Source of the DNA: Gammaproteobacteria bacterium
GTDB taxonomy: Bacteria > Pseudomonadota > Gammaproteobacteria > Chromatiales > Chromatiaceae
Direction: 5' to 3'
NCBI GenBank assembly: GCA_024510845.1
Contig: JANEMA010000003.1
Coordinates: forward strand, 18,102-82,101
DNA: 64,000 nucleotides
Below the pieces are notes generated by a model. The model was given only the letters and a program-made list of their open reading frames with translations. It was not told the origin of the DNA and did not search any database. This document shows, piece after piece, positions 21,935-34,859 of the stretch (positions are counted from its first letter, which is position 1; each line of letters starts with the position of its first letter). A program made the translations under genes and the position numbers.

Positions 21935-22789
21935 ATGCGGATAGTTCTACTTGGTCCACCAGGGTCCGGCAAGGGCGGGTTGGCAGAAAGAGTTGCCGGG
22001 GCCTACGACATCCCCATCATCACCCAGGCCAGCGTCGTCGGTGCGGTGGCTGCCGAGCCGGGTGAACTCGGACGCCTGGCTGCCGAGGCACGCGGCGCAG
22101 CACGAGTCTCCGATGAGTTGCTGCTGGCCCTGTTGCGTATCCGGTTACCCAAGCTCGATCTGAGCCGGGGTTATCTGCTGGTGGACATGCCGCGTAATGC
22201 CGGGCAGGCCGATGTGCTCGATGTCATGCTCAACGACTTGGGCAAGCCCATCGATCTGGTGATCAAACTCGATGTGGATATGGACGAGCTGATGGAGCGT
22301 CTGGTCGGCCGTATCCAGTGCGATCACTGCGGTACCCTGTACAACATGTACGTGAATCCTCCACTGGTGGACGGGGTCTGCGACGAATGTGGGGCCCGAG
22401 TGCGTCGGCGCCCGCCAGACTATGAAGAGACTATTAGCAACCGCCTGCGGGTCTATGAAGGTCAGATGGGGCCTCTGTTGCAGTATTACCAGCAGGCGGG
22501 GAGGCTGCACCGTTTCGATGCTGCCGGCGAGGTCGCCCCACTCTGGCGGCAAGTGAAGGCGGTGATCGACGCTACACCCAGCCAGGAGGTGACGGCGCCG
22601 GGTGAGGGCACCGTGAAAGCAGGTGGTGTCGACGATGCCGGGTCATCTGCCAAGAAGGCTGTCACCAGGAAGTCGAGCACGAAGATGGCGAAGAAGGCTG
22701 CCACGAAAAAAGCGGCCAAGAAAACTGCGAAGAAGGTCGTAGCCAAAAAAACAGCCAAGAAAACTGCGAAGAAGACGGCAGCCAAGTAA
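21935..22789 (+). CDS. Adenylate-kinase-like nucleoside monophosphate kinase with Lys/Ala-rich C-terminal tail
   Basis: [28 protein letters not shown]-loop; Cys4 lid CDHC...[38 protein letters not shown]; tail [45 protein letters not shown]. Confidence 0.85.
   Translation: MRIVLLGPPGSGKGGLAERVAGAYDIPIITQASVVGAVAAEPGELGRLAAEARGAARVSDELLLALLRIRLPKLDLSRGYLLVDMPRNAGQADVLDVMLNDLGKPIDLVIKLDVDMDELMERLVGRIQCDHCGTLYNMYVNPPLVDGVCDECGARVRRRPPDYEETISNRLRVYEGQMGPLLQYYQQAGRLHRFDAAGEVAPLWRQVKAVIDATPSQEVTAPGEGTVKAGGVDDAGSSAKKAVTRKSSTKMAKKAATKKAAKKTAKKVVAKKTAKKTAKKTAAK
22715..22774 (+). repeat. 21-bp direct repeat with 39-bp period encoding the KA-rich tail
   Basis: gccaagaaaactgcgaagaag at 22715-22735 and 22754-22774. 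Confidence 0.8.
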
Positions 22790-22893
22790 GGCGGCAGGGG
22801 AGACAGCGGCCAGACCTCGTCGCTTATACTCGTGGTTTCACGGGGAAAATACTGGGTATTTCGTCGCCAGGTCTTCCCCGGTATGCTCCGCGC

Positions 22894-24711
22894 ATGCCTG
22901 CCACCATCCTCTCCGACATTCAGCAGACCCTGGCCAGGGTGTTCGGCTATGCCGAATTCCGCCCGGGCCAGCGCGAGATCATCGAGACCCTGGTCGCCGG
23001 GCAGGACGCCTTCGTACTGATGCCGACCGGTGGTGGCAAGTCACTCTGTTACCAGATCCCCGCCCTGCACCGCCCCGGAGTGGCCGTGGTGGTCTCGCCT
23101 CTGATCGCCCTGATGAAGGATCAGGTCGATGCCCTGCAGGCCAATGGAGTGAAGGCCGCGGCCTATCACTCCGGTGGCGCGCCGGAAGAGGCTCGCGCCA
23201 TCCTTGCCGGCCTGAACACAGGCGAGTTGGATCTGCTCTATGTCAGCCCCGAACGGCTGGTCAATGGTAGCCTGCTCAGTCGTCTGGCAGAGATGCCGCT
23301 GGCCCTGTTTGCTATCGACGAGGCGCATTGTGTGTCGCAATGGGGTCATGACTTCCGGCCCGAGTACGCCCGGCTTGGTCGGTTGCGCGAACGTTTTCCC
23401 GACGTGCCCCTGGTGGCGCTGACCGCCACCGCTGATGAACAGACCCGTGAGGATATTGTGCGCGTGCTGGGACTGGCCGGTGCGCGCCGTTTTGTCGCCG
23501 GTTTCGACCGCCCCAACATCCGTTACAGCGTGCTCGAAAAGTATCGTCCTGCCGAGCAGTTGCGCGCCTTTCTCGAGCAGCGGCAAGGCGAGTCGGGCAT
23601 CGTCTACGCGCTGAGTCGTCGCAAGGTCGAGGAGATTGCCCAGCGCCTGTGTGAGCAGGGCTTCTCTGCCGCTGCCTACCATGCGGGCCTGCCGCCGATG
23701 GAACGTGAGTCGGTGCAGGGCGTCTTCCTGCGTGACGAGTTGCGCATTGTGGTCGCTACCGTCGCCTTTGGCATGGGTATCGACAAGCCGAACGTGCGCT
23801 TCGTGGTGCATTACGACCTGCCGCGCCACATCGAGGGCTATTACCAGGAGACCGGCCGTGCCGGTCGTGACGGCCTGCCTGCCGAGGCCCTGCTGTTGTA
23901 TGGGGCGCAGGATGTGGTCACTGCACGCCGCCTGATCGAGAACAATGACAATGAGACGCAACGACGGATCGAGTCACACAAGCTCGATGCGATAGTCGCG
24001 TTATGCGAAAGTCCGACCTGCCGGCGCCGGGTGCTGCTCAACTATTTCGGTGACTGGTTGGACGCGGACTGCGGCAACTGTGATGTCTGTTCCGATCCGC
24101 CTGCGCGTTTCGATGCCACCCGCGAGGCGCAGATGGCGTTGTCCTGCGTGTATCGGGTGGGACAACGTTTCGGTATCCGTCATGTTGTCGAAGTGCTGCG
24201 CGGGGCAGATACTGAACGCATCCGTCGGTTGGGCCACGATCGTCTGTCCACCTACGGTATTGGTCAGGCGCTGGGTGAGGCCGAATGGACCTCCATTCTG
24301 CGCCAGCTGATTCACTTGGGCTATCTGCGCCAGGATATCGCCAACTACGCAGTGTTGCAGCTCACGGAGCGCGCCCGCCCGCTGTTGCGTGGCGAGTTTC
24401 GCCTGGAGCTGGCCCGTCCCCGTGTGCGTGAGCGCCCCGCGCGCAGGCGCCGAGCCACCTTGTCCGCTGACGGTCCCTGTGACGAGGTATTGTTCGAGCG
24501 TCTTCGCGCGCTGCGCAAGCAGCTGGCCGACAAGCGCGGAGTGCCGCCCTATGTGATCTTCGGTGATGCCAGCTTGGTGCAGATGACGCGCCACAAGCCG
24601 GGCGACGAACGCGCCCTGCTGTCCATTCACGGTGTCGGGGTACACAAGCTGGAACAGTACGGTGCGGCTTTTCTGCGCGTCATTGCGGCTTACGTCGGTG
24701 AGACGGTCTGA
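22894..24711 (+). CDS. recQ: ATP-dependent DNA helicase RecQ
   Basis: 605 aa; [25 protein letters not shown] Cys residues CR..C..C, C-terminal HRDC. Confidence 0.97.
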   Translation: MPATILSDIQQTLARVFGYAEFRPGQREIIETLVAGQDAFVLMPTGGGKSLCYQIPALHRPGVAVVVSPLIALMKDQVDALQANGVKAAAYHSGGAPEEARAILAGLNTGELDLLYVSPERLVNGSLLSRLAEMPLALFAIDEAHCVSQWGHDFRPEYARLGRLRERFPDVPLVALTATADEQTREDIVRVLGLAGARRFVAGFDRPNIRYSVLEKYRPAEQLRAFLEQRQGESGIVYALSRRKVEEIAQRLCEQGFSAAAYHAGLPPMERESVQGVFLRDELRIVVATVAFGMGIDKPNVRFVVHYDLPRHIEGYYQETGRAGRDGLPAEALLLYGAQDVVTARRLIENNDNETQRRIESHKLDAIVALCESPTCRRRVLLNYFGDWLDADCGNCDVCSDPPARFDATREAQMALSCVYRVGQRFGIRHVVEVLRGADTERIRRLGHDRLSTYGIGQALGEAEWTSILRQLIHLGYLRQDIANYAVLQLTERARPLLRGEFRLELARPRVRERPARRRRATLSADGPCDEVLFERLRALRKQLADKRGVPPYVIFGDASLVQMTRHKPGDERALLSIHGVGVHKLEQYGAAFLRVIAAYVGETV

Positions 24712-24723
24712 GGGACTCCAGGT

Positions 24724-25236
24724 TCAGATGGGGCGCAGGATCTCGCCGCAATCGCGGCACTGGTATTGCCGTTGGCCACGGCGGATTCGGTTGTGTCGGG
24801 TGGTGCTGAGCAGGTGTTTGCGGCAGGCGCAGTGATAGGCCCAGCGGCGCTGACGATGTAGGCTGTCGGTATCCGTCAGGGCAAAGTCGTGGCAGCGTTT
24901 GGGTTCGGACCCCAGATGGCGCATCATCGCCTGCCACTCGGGGCCGTGGGGACGTACCCGCTGGTCGTACAGCCAGCCGGTCAGCACGTGTGCCACTTCG
25001 TGCGGTACCGTTTGCGCTACGAAGACTTCGGGCTGAAGACGGGCGATGTCGAGGTTGTAGCGGATTTCGATGTGGCCGCCCGGATGGTGGCGCACCTGAC
25101 CTGCCGCGTGACCATGCAGATCACAATGTACCAGCACGGTCAGCATGCGCCTGCCGCGCTCGGCCAGCAATGGCCGAGCCTGCTTCAGGCAGTCCTCGGT
25201 GGCTTGGCGCAGGCGTGCGCACAGCAAGTCGTTCAT
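24724..25236 (-). CDS. sprT: SprT-like zinc metalloprotein
   Basis: VPHEVAHVLTGWLYDQRVRPHGPEWQAMMRHLG, C-terminal zinc ribbon YHCAC...YQCRDCG. Confidence 0.9.
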   Translation of the reverse strand: MNDLLCARLRQATEDCLKQARPLLAERGRRMLTVLVHCDLHGHAAGQVRHHPGGHIEIRYNLDIARLQPEVFVAQTVPHEVAHVLTGWLYDQRVRPHGPEWQAMMRHLGSEPKRCHDFALTDTDSLHRQRRWAYHCACRKHLLSTTRHNRIRRGQRQYQCRDCGEILRPI

Positions 25237-25340
25237 GTCTTTCTGCCAATCAGTTCGATGAGGTAACCATCAGGGTCCTCGACGAAGGCGATGACGTGCT
25301 CGAGGTCACCGGCGCGAAGCATGATGTGCAGGATGCGTAT
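25233..25340 (-). pseudogene. Glyoxalase I (GloA) deletion remnant
   Basis: IRILHIMLRAGDLEHVIAFVEDPDGYLIELIGRKT*: N-terminal MRILHTMLRVGDLE-like block fused directly to the C-terminal VIAFVEDPDGYKIELI block; expected start is ATA. Confidence 0.75.
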
Positions 25341-25379
25341 GGGGGGTCCTCCCGATTCGGATTGGTGAGCATTGTGCTG

Positions 25380-25620
25380 CCGAAGAGAGAAGAGTGCAAA
25401 GTGGTTTCGGCGTTCTGGCGAGATGACTGCCATCGGGCGGGTTCCGCCGAACAGGTAGTCTTGCAGCCAGCCAGAAACCCTCGGTGCGCAGGCACCGTTC
25501 CACCCGGATCGATGGTTGGTCATCGGTGAGGTGTCTGTGACGGTCGTTGATCTGTCTGAAATGGTCCAGGTCGGGAAACAGGTCGGAAGGTGCGCCGAAG
25601 GCAGGGTCTTCAACCACCGC
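25380..25620 (-). pseudogene. GGDEF (diguanylate cyclase) domain remnant
   Basis: VEDPAFGAPSDLFPDLDHFRQINDRHRHLTDDQPSIRVERCLR, matching the GGDEF-domain (D)xDHFKxINDxxGHxxGD block; a possible degenerate GGxxF stretch (YLFGGTRPMAVISPERR) follows in a shifted frame. Confidence 0.55.
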
Positions 25621-25635
25621 GGCGACAGTCCCACC

Positions 25636-26946
25636 TCAGCCGATGGGATCACCCTTGCCGCCGCCGGGCCCTTGGTTGTGAGGCCGCCGTCGGTGCGGCC
25701 GTTTCTTGCCGCCGCCCTTGCTGCGAGGTGGGCGGCGCTTGTGTTCGATGCGTATGCGACTTGCCGGATCTACCTCGGCGAGCAGTTCTCGGGTGACTGG
25801 TTCCACCGGAATCTTGTGGCCGATGTAGTCCTCGGTATCGGGTAGTGAAAAGGCGTAGGTCTCGCAGATGAAGGCGACCGCGTCACCCTCAGCCCCGGCG
25901 CGTGCCGTGCGGCCGATGCGGTGTACATAATCCTCCGGGTCGTCGGGCAGGTCGTAGTTGAAGACGTGTGTCACGCCGGGGATGTGCAGGCCGCGCGCCG
26001 CCACGTCAGTGGCGACCAGTACAGACACTTCGTCGTCGGAAAACTGGCGCAACAGGCGCTCGCGCTTTTTCTGCGGTACGTCGCCGGAGAGGATGGCCGC
26101 CTTGTGCCCATTGCCTTCCAGATAGCCCCAGACACGCTCGGCTTCGCGCTTGGTATTGACGAATATGATGCTGCGCGCCTCTTCGAGGCGGTCGATCAGT
26201 CCCAGAAGCAGCGGAATCTTCTCGTTGTTGGCCACCATGTAGCCAGTTTCGCACACTCGGTCGGCGGTGATCTGCTCGGCCTCGACCTCGACCTTCTGCG
26301 GGTTGTTCATATGCTCGTAGGCCAGTTCGAGGACGCGCCAGGAGAGCGTGGCAGAGAACAGCATGCTCAGGCGTCGCTCGGGTGGCGGGCAGCATCGCAA
26401 CAGGTAGCGGATATCCTTGATGAAGCCGAGATCGAACATGCGGTCGGCCTCGTCGAGTACCACCGCCTGTATGGCGCGCAGGTTGAACACCCGTTGCTTG
26501 AAGTAATCGATCAGGCGGCCTGGGGTGCCGATCAGGATGTCCGCACCGGTCGCCAGGTGTTTGCGTTGCTTCTCGTAGTCGGTGCCACCATATACCACGC
26601 ACACATGATGCCCGGTATGCCCCGCCAGCACCTCGGCATCGCGGTGGATCTGGATGGCTAGCTCCCGGGTCGGTGCCACGATCAGCGCACCAGGCTGGTT
26701 GGTACGGCGCTGTGAGTCGACCGGTTCCTGATCGAGCCGGTGCAGGATTGCCAGCAGGAAGGCTGCGGTCTTGCCGGTTCCGGTCTGCGCTTGGCCGGCC
26801 ACGTCCCGACCGTCGAGGGCGAGCGGCAGGGTGGCAGCCTGGATGGGTGTGCAGTACTCGAAGCCGGCATCGCGGGTGCCATCGATAAGGGCCTGAGAAA
26901 ACGGGAAGCTGTCGAAACGGGTGTTGGTCAGGTGCTTGTCGCTCAT
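25636..26946 (-). CDS. rhlB: ATP-dependent RNA helicase RhlB (DEAD-box)
   Basis: [56 protein letters not shown] motif, [10 protein letters not shown]. Confidence 0.95.
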   Translation of the reverse strand: MSDKHLTNTRFDSFPFSQALIDGTRDAGFEYCTPIQAATLPLALDGRDVAGQAQTGTGKTAAFLLAILHRLDQEPVDSQRRTNQPGALIVAPTRELAIQIHRDAEVLAGHTGHHVCVVYGGTDYEKQRKHLATGADILIGTPGRLIDYFKQRVFNLRAIQAVVLDEADRMFDLGFIKDIRYLLRCCPPPERRLSMLFSATLSWRVLELAYEHMNNPQKVEVEAEQITADRVCETGYMVANNEKIPLLLGLIDRLEEARSIIFVNTKREAERVWGYLEGNGHKAAILSGDVPQKKRERLLRQFSDDEVSVLVATDVAARGLHIPGVTHVFNYDLPDDPEDYVHRIGRTARAGAEGDAVAFICETYAFSLPDTEDYIGHKIPVEPVTRELLAEVDPASRIRIEHKRRPPRSKGGGKKRPHRRRPHNQGPGGGKGDPIG

Positions 26947-27119
26947 GGCGGCCAAGGATACCCTAAAAGGGCAGATCGGGCTTGAAATACGCTGGGTATT
27001 AGGCTCAAATTGAAGACCGTTGCATTTATTGCAGAAGTCTCGGACCCTCACCCCGCGCGTTCTGGTCCGACGCATTGGTTGCATGACGAATTCCGTTTCA
27101 GGTTGCTGGAGAATCCCAA

Positions 27120-27446
27120 GTGAGTGACAAGATCGTTTATGTGACGGACGATACCTTCGAGAACGATGTGCTGAAATCCGACATCCCCGTGCTGGTGGAC
27201 TACTGGGCCGACTGGTGCGGTCCCTGCAAGATGATCGCGCCGGTACTCGACGAGATCGCCGAGGAATATGACGGCCGGCTCAAGGTGGCCAAGCTGAACA
27301 TCGATTCCAGTCCCAACACGCCGCCGCTGTATGGCATTCGTGGTATTCCCACCCTGATGCTGTTCAAAGATGGCGAGGTGGAGGTCACCAAGGTTGGTGC
27401 TGTCTCCAAGTCGCAGTTGACCGCTTTCATCGATAGCAATCTCTGA
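27120..27446 (+). CDS. trxA: Thioredoxin
   Basis: 108 aa; [22 protein letters not shown]. Confidence 0.98.
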   Translation: MSDKIVYVTDDTFENDVLKSDIPVLVDYWADWCGPCKMIAPVLDEIAEEYDGRLKVAKLNIDSSPNTPPLYGIRGIPTLMLFKDGEVEVTKVGAVSKSQLTAFIDSNL

Positions 27447-27560
27447 TTCGGTTTTGGTCTGATCGAAAGTCTGGCCTTACACTTGGCTGTGCTGGACCTT
27501 CGTGAAACCCATGCTAGAATTCCCTGACTGCCGCTTCCTGCCGTATCCCGTTCCTGCGCC

Positions 27561-27592
27561 ATAACACCTTGTACGGTGTTCTGTTATTTTTT
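27561..27592 (+). terminator. Intrinsic terminator/attenuator hairpin between trxA and rho
   Basis: AACACC-TTGTAC-GGTGTT followed by CTGTTATTTTTT. Confidence 0.6.
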
Positions 27593-27629
27593 GTCCAATC
27601 CCAATTTGGCACGCCACAGGTCGTTTGCA

Positions 27630-28892
27630 ATGAACCTCACTGAACTCAAGAAGATGCCCGTTCCCGAGCTGCAGGCTCTTGCCAGCTCGGTGAAGATCGA
27701 CAACATGGGTCGATCGCGCAAGCAGGACCTGATATTTGCCATCCTCAAGGCACATGCCAAGAAGGGTGAGGACATCTATGGTGATGGCGTGCTCGAGATC
27801 CTGCAGGATGGATTTGGTTTTCTGCGCTCGGAAGACTCGTCCTACCTGGCGGGCCCCGACGATATCTATGTGTCGCCCAGCCAGATTCGCCGTTTCGGCC
27901 TACGTACCGGTGACACCATCTCCGGCAAGATTCGGCCGCCCAAGGACAATGAGCGCTACTTTGCTCTGCTCAAGGTCGACGAGATCAACTTCGATCGCCC
28001 CGAGAACGCCAAGAACAAGATTCTGTTCGAGAACTTCACCCCCCTGTTTCCCAACAAGAAGTTCAATCTGGAGTTGGGCAACGGCAGCACCGAGGACATC
28101 ACCGCGCGCACCATCGAGCTGGTGGCGCCTATCGGCAAGGGTCAGCGCGGCCTGATCGTGGCCCCTCCCAAGGCGGGTAAGACCATGCTCATACAGAACA
28201 TCGCGCAGTCGATCGCCATCAATCATCCTGAGTGCTATCTGATCGTGCTGCTGATCGACGAACGACCCGAAGAGGTCACCGAGATGGCCCGATTGGTGCG
28301 TGGCGAGGTGATCTCGTCCACCTTTGACGAGCTGGCCACGCGCCATGTGCAGGTGGCCGAGATGGTGATCGAGAAGGCCAAGCGTCTGGTCGAGCACAAG
28401 CGCGACGTGGTGATCCTGCTCGACTCCATCACCCGCCTGGCACGCGCCTACAACACTGTGATTCCCTCTTCGGGAAAGGTGCTCACCGGTGGTGTGGACG
28501 CCAATGCCTTGCAGAAGCCCAAGCGCTTCTTCGGTGCTGCGCGCAACGTCGAGGAGGGTGGCTCGCTGACCATCATCGCCACGGCACTGGTGGAGACCGG
28601 GTCGCGCATGGACGATGTGATCTACGAGGAGTTCAAGGGTACCGGTAACATGGAGGTCCACCTCGATCGCCGCATTGCCGAGAAGCGTATTTTCCCGGCG
28701 ATCCACATCAACCGCTCCGGCACCCGCCGCGAGGAGCTGCTGATTCCCGAGAAGGAACTGCAGAAGATCTGGATACTGCGCAAGATCCTGCATCCAATGG
28801 ATGAGCTGGCGGCCATGGAATTCTTGTACGACAAGCTCAAGGCGACCAAGACCAACCAGGAATTCTTCGACGCCATGAAGTCCAAGGCCTGA
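27630..28892 (+). CDS. rho: Transcription termination factor Rho
   Basis: [20 protein letters not shown]...; [32 protein letters not shown]. Confidence 0.99.
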   Translation: MNLTELKKMPVPELQALASSVKIDNMGRSRKQDLIFAILKAHAKKGEDIYGDGVLEILQDGFGFLRSEDSSYLAGPDDIYVSPSQIRRFGLRTGDTISGKIRPPKDNERYFALLKVDEINFDRPENAKNKILFENFTPLFPNKKFNLELGNGSTEDITARTIELVAPIGKGQRGLIVAPPKAGKTMLIQNIAQSIAINHPECYLIVLLIDERPEEVTEMARLVRGEVISSTFDELATRHVQVAEMVIEKAKRLVEHKRDVVILLDSITRLARAYNTVIPSSGKVLTGGVDANALQKPKRFFGAARNVEEGGSLTIIATALVETGSRMDDVIYEEFKGTGNMEVHLDRRIAEKRIFPAIHINRSGTRREELLIPEKELQKIWILRKILHPMDELAAMEFLYDKLKATKTNQEFFDAMKSKA

Positions 28893-29126
28893 GTACGTCG
28901 GGGGATGTAAGCGCAAAGGGTTGCAGGGGTCTAAGAAAGAGGCGCCACAAGGGGCACAAAGGTTCTTGATGTGTGACTTTGTGGCTTTCGCAGAATGCGA
29001 CGTTGGCCCCGCGCAATGGATTTTTGTGCGTTCGGAAGGTGGGCCGACCCGAGGGATGAGCGTGCTGGCATCCTGCCTTGCTTCCTTGGCGGTTTTACCT
29101 GATAGATCTTTCGTGTCCTTCGTTAA

Positions 29127-31021
<1,895 letters not shown>

Positions 31022-31349
31022 CGTCAAGAACCTGTAGGTGGTATACAAAACGACTCGAATGCCTACCCTAGGGGATACGGGGCGGGAAATCCACACCATC
31101 GACTTCACCCCCGAGGTTTTCGCTTCGGTGATCTGGCTCACCTGCAACTGCAGGGAAAGCCATCTCGTCTTGTAAGGTGATTTCGTGTTCCTGGTGGGGG
31201 GAAGATGCCGTGAGAACGGAGGGGCACGGGGGAGGTGTCTCTCATTTGCTGCTGTTCGCTGGCTGACGGCACCCGGTATTGCCATTTGGTGGCACCAGCT
31301 CTCAGTTGGCGACAATGGGGCCCGGCGAGTGAGAAAGAGCATGGTCTGA

Positions 31350-31560
31350 GCCGCGCCCTACCGGAGGCGCAAGACCGCCTGCTTGGCGACATTGTCTGGC
31401 ATCTGAATGCCCTGCTCGGTCGTGGCTGTTCAGGGAGAGCGTGCCTTTGCTGCCCTGTCCTATCTGCCCGATTCGGCGCAACAGGCGTGGTAGGATGTGG
31501 TATGGCAAGAAGCAAGTCAGGCGCTGGCCCCTTCCCCCCGCACGCCAGCCGCAGTGCCTG
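31350..31560 (+). pseudogene. Frameshifted coding remnant, family unknown
   Basis: SEKEHGLSRALPEAQDRLLGDIVWHLNALLGR then shifts frame to AVQGERAFAALSYLPDSAQQAW*DVVWQEASQALAPSP; protein-like sequence interrupted by a frameshift and a TAG. Confidence 0.4.
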
Positions 31561-31618
31561 GATAGTGCAGGAGGACTGAAAGCGCCTGAACACGCGTGTT
31601 GCAGCTCGAAGGTTCGAG

Positions 31619-31957
31619 CTAGGCCTTCTTTACGAATTGAGACTTCAGTCCCATGGCACCGACGCCGGGGATGCGGCAGTCGATGTCGTGATGACTCTTC
31701 ACCAGGCGGATGTTCTTGACCTTGGTGCCAACCTTCACCACCTGTGAACTGCCCTTGATCTTCAGGTCCTTGATCACAGTCACGCTGTCGCCATCGCCGA
31801 GCACATTGCCCACGGCATCACGCACCACTGGGCGCTGTTCATCCATTTCGCTGTCGCTGGCGGACCATTCGTGGCCGCATTCGGGGCAGACATGGTTGCC
31901 ACCATCCTGATAGGTGTATTCCGAGTCGCATTCCGGGCAATTGGGAAGATTGTTCAT
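31619..31957 (-). CDS. PhnA/YjdM-family zinc ribbon protein
   Basis: [59 protein letters not shown]. Confidence 0.92.
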   Translation of the reverse strand: MNNLPNCPECDSEYTYQDGGNHVCPECGHEWSASDSEMDEQRPVVRDAVGNVLGDGDSVTVIKDLKIKGSSQVVKVGTKVKNIRLVKSHHDIDCRIPGVGAMGLKSQFVKKA

Positions 31958-32946
31958 TGGGGTTCGTCTCCGTGCCGGGTGCCTAGCAGGGAGTTGGCCT
32001 GCAGGTCGGCGTGATAGGAAGAGCGTACCATGGGGCCACTGGCCACGCTGGAGAAGCCCATCGCCTCGGCTCGGGTGCGCAGAGCGTCGAACTCCTCGGG
32101 AGTGACGAAATATTTCACCGGCAGGTGGTCACGGCTGGGTTGCAGGTACTGGCCCAGGGTGAGCATGCTCACCCCGTGAGCACGCAGGTCCTGCATCACT
32201 TGCTCCACTTCTTCCAGGTTTTCGCCGATGCCGAGCATGATGCCCGACTTGGTCGGCGTTCCGGGATGTCGTTCACCGAAGTGAGCCAGTAGTTTCAGCG
32301 ACCAGTGGTAGTCGGCACCGGGGCGGGCCTGCCGGTACAGGCGGGGGACGGTTTCGAGGTTGTGGTTGAATACGTCAGGCGGGGCTTTCGCCAGGGCGGT
32401 CAGCGCCGGTTCCATGCGTCCACGGAAATCGGGAGTGAGGATCTCAATAGTGGTCTGTGGCGCCCTGGCGCGTACAGCGCGAATGCAGGCGGCGAAGTGT
32501 CCGGCACCGCCGTCGTGCAGATCGTCGCGGTCCACTGAGGTTACCACCACGTATTTCAGTGCCATCTCGGCGATCGCCTCGGCCAATTGCTGTGGCTCGT
32601 CGGGATCGGGTGCGAGTGGCTTGCCGTGGGCTACGTCGCAGAATGGGCAGCGGCGGGTGCAGATGTCGCCCAGGATCATGAAGGTGGCGGTGCCATGGCT
32701 GAAACACTCGCCGAGGTTGGGACATTGTCCCTCCTCGCACACCGAGGACAGGCCGCGATCACGCAGAATGCGCTTGATACGTGTCACGCCGGGGCCGGAG
32801 GGCACGCGCACGCGGATCCATTTCGGCTTGCGCAGCATCTCGGTGGTGGTCTCGACCTTCACCGGGATGCGCGCCACTTTGTTACTGCCACGCTGGTGGG
32901 TCTCGGGGTGATGGCGCGAGGGGGCGTCGAGATCGTATTTGTTCAT
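31954..32946 (-). CDS. lipA: Lipoyl synthase
   Basis: [13 protein letters not shown] and [10 protein letters not shown] radical-SAM cysteine motifs. Confidence 0.98.
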   Translation of the reverse strand: MNKYDLDAPSRHHPETHQRGSNKVARIPVKVETTTEMLRKPKWIRVRVPSGPGVTRIKRILRDRGLSSVCEEGQCPNLGECFSHGTATFMILGDICTRRCPFCDVAHGKPLAPDPDEPQQLAEAIAEMALKYVVVTSVDRDDLHDGGAGHFAACIRAVRARAPQTTIEILTPDFRGRMEPALTALAKAPPDVFNHNLETVPRLYRQARPGADYHWSLKLLAHFGERHPGTPTKSGIMLGIGENLEEVEQVMQDLRAHGVSMLTLGQYLQPSRDHLPVKYFVTPEEFDALRTRAEAMGFSSVASGPMVRSSYHADLQANSLLGTRHGDEPQ

Positions 32947-33064
32947 TGGGGCATTGTAGTCTGTCGGGAGGGGTAATGGTGCCCCGGCTGGTTGATTCGT
33001 TCGCGGCACTCCTGGTGCGAATCGTGATCGGGTCAGGGGGGATCCGCGACTCCGCAGAACGGGT

Positions 33065-33691
33065 CTACACGGCATAGCCCAGGCGGTCTGCCAGAGCGGT
33101 GACCAGGCGCTCTGTGCAGGCGTCCATGCCGAGGTCCACGCCCAGGTCGCACAGCCGGGTCACCGGCATGCCGGCGTAGCCACAGGGGTCGATGCGCGAG
33201 AAGGGTTCGAGGTCGAGATCGATGTTGAGCGCCAGGCCATGGTAGCTGTAACCGCGGCGCACGCGCAGGCCGAGCGCGGCGATCTTGGCTTCGCCGACAT
33301 AGACGCCGGGAGCCTCGGGGCGTGCGTGCGCGATGATGCCCAGCCCGTCGAGCAGGTCGATGACGGCCTGCTCCAGCGCCGAGACCAGGGTGCGTACCCC
33401 GAGCCCGGCTTCGCGCAGGGAGAGCAGCACGTAGACCACGAGTTGTCCGGGGCCGTGGTAGGTGACCTGGCCACCGCGGTCTGTCTGCACCACAGGGATG
33501 TCACCGGGCGCCAGCAGGTGTTTGGGGCATCCCGCCTGTCCCTGGGTGAATACGGGTTCGTGTTCGACCAGCCACAACTCCGAGGGGGTGTCGGTGGTGC
33601 GTGTGTTGGTGAAGGTGCGCATTGCCTCCCATGTCTCACGGTAGGGGCGGCGTCCCAGATGACGCAGGCGCAGGACAGGACGATGGTTCAC
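33065..33691 (-). CDS. lipB: Octanoyltransferase
   Basis: [37 protein letters not shown]. Confidence 0.97.
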   Translation of the reverse strand: MNHRPVLRLRHLGRRPYRETWEAMRTFTNTRTTDTPSELWLVEHEPVFTQGQAGCPKHLLAPGDIPVVQTDRGGQVTYHGPGQLVVYVLLSLREAGLGVRTLVSALEQAVIDLLDGLGIIAHARPEAPGVYVGEAKIAALGLRVRRGYSYHGLALNIDLDLEPFSRIDPCGYAGMPVTRLCDLGVDLGMDACTERLVTALADRLGYAV

Positions 33692-33990
33692 AGGCGCATC
33701 AGTACCTCGTCGTGAGCGGTGAGTGCATCGTAAATGGCGTCGAGCTGTTCTCGGCTCTGGGCTTCGATGGTGATGCTCACCGACAGGTACTTGCCGTTGG
33801 TGCTGGAACGGCAGCTGACATGACGGTCGTCGATATGCTCGCAGTGTTGGCCGACGATCTTTACCACGGTGTCGCAGAGGTTGCCTTCGTTTCGCCCCAT
33901 GGCCTTGATCTGGTACTGACAGGGGAACTCGAAGCCCGGGGCCTCGGCATCGTCTTGCGTCTTTCGGTGTTCAGTCATCTTGCGTTTCAT
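33688..33990 (-). CDS. DUF493/YbeD family protein
   Basis: [15 protein letters not shown]...[33 protein letters not shown]; adjacent to lipB. Confidence 0.9.
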   Translation of the reverse strand: MKRKMTEHRKTQDDAEAPGFEFPCQYQIKAMGRNEGNLCDTVVKIVGQHCEHIDDRHVSCRSSTNGKYLSVSITIEAQSREQLDAIYDALTAHDEVLMRL

Positions 33991-34859
33991 CTGCTGGTTG
34001 GCCGCGCGGCCAGACGGATATGTTCCTTGGCAGTCTGGAACAGACTGTCCATGTGGTGCCAGCACGGTCCCGGGCGACCATCACCCACCGCCTGGTCGTC
34101 GAGCTGCACCACCGGCGCGATTTCGCGCGTCGAGCTGGTCAGCCAGATCTCCTCGGCGCGGCGCAGCTCGTTCTCGGTGATGGCTGCCTCGGCATATGCG
34201 ATCCCGGTATCATGAGCCAGTTCCAGCACCAGGTCGCGGGTGATGCCGGGTAGCAGGTGTTCGCTGTTGGGTGGGGTGATCAGCAGGCCATCGAGCACGA
34301 TGAACAGATTGCTGGCGGTACCTTCCAGGGCCTGGCCATCACGCAGGAAGATGGCGTCGTCTACGCCACTTTCAAGCGCCTCGGCCTGAGCCAGCACATT
34401 CGGCAGCAGGGTAGTGGCCTTGATGTCGCAGCGTGCCCAGCGGATGTCCGCCAGAGTGATCGCAATGATGCCCTGTTCCGCGATACGTGGATCACGTGCG
34501 GTAATGGGGCTGGCGAAAGCAATCACTGTGGATTCGATCGTGCTGGGAATGCGATGTACCCGCGTGCGATAGGTACCGCGGGTAATCTGGATATAGATCG
34601 ATAGGTCATCGGCCTCGGCGTTGGTGCACAGTTCGCCGATGATGGCACGCCAGCGGGTGTCATCGAGCGGGTCTTCCATGCGGATGGCGGCGAGGCTGCG
34701 ACGCAGGCGCGCCAAGTGCTGCTCCAGCCGAAATGGCTGGCCGCCGTAGGCGGGGATCACCTCGTACACGCTGTCACCGAACAGCAGGCCGCGGTCGGTG
34801 ATCGGCACACAGGCTTGTTCGGCGGGGACGAAGCGACCGTTGAGATAGACCTTGTTCAT
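33987..34859 (-). CDS. dat: D-amino-acid aminotransferase (class IV PLP)
   Basis: VYLNGRFVPAEQACVPITDRGLLFGDSVYEVIPAYGGQPFRLEQHLARL. Confidence 0.93.
   Translation of the reverse strand: MNKVYLNGRFVPAEQACVPITDRGLLFGDSVYEVIPAYGGQPFRLEQHLARLRRSLAAIRMEDPLDDTRWRAIIGELCTNAEADDLSIYIQITRGTYRTRVHRIPSTIESTVIAFASPITARDPRIAEQGIIAITLADIRWARCDIKATTLLPNVLAQAEALESGVDDAIFLRDGQALEGTASNLFIVLDGLLITPPNSEHLLPGITRDLVLELAHDTGIAYAEAAITENELRRAEEIWLTSSTREIAPVVQLDDQAVGDGRPGPCWHHMDSLFQTAKEHIRLAARPTSR

Noticed and set aside
22650-22787. Lys/Ala repeat region as a possible tandem-repeat or CRISPR-like array
   Set aside because: Repeats are in frame and encode the protein tail; no regular repeat-spacer structure.
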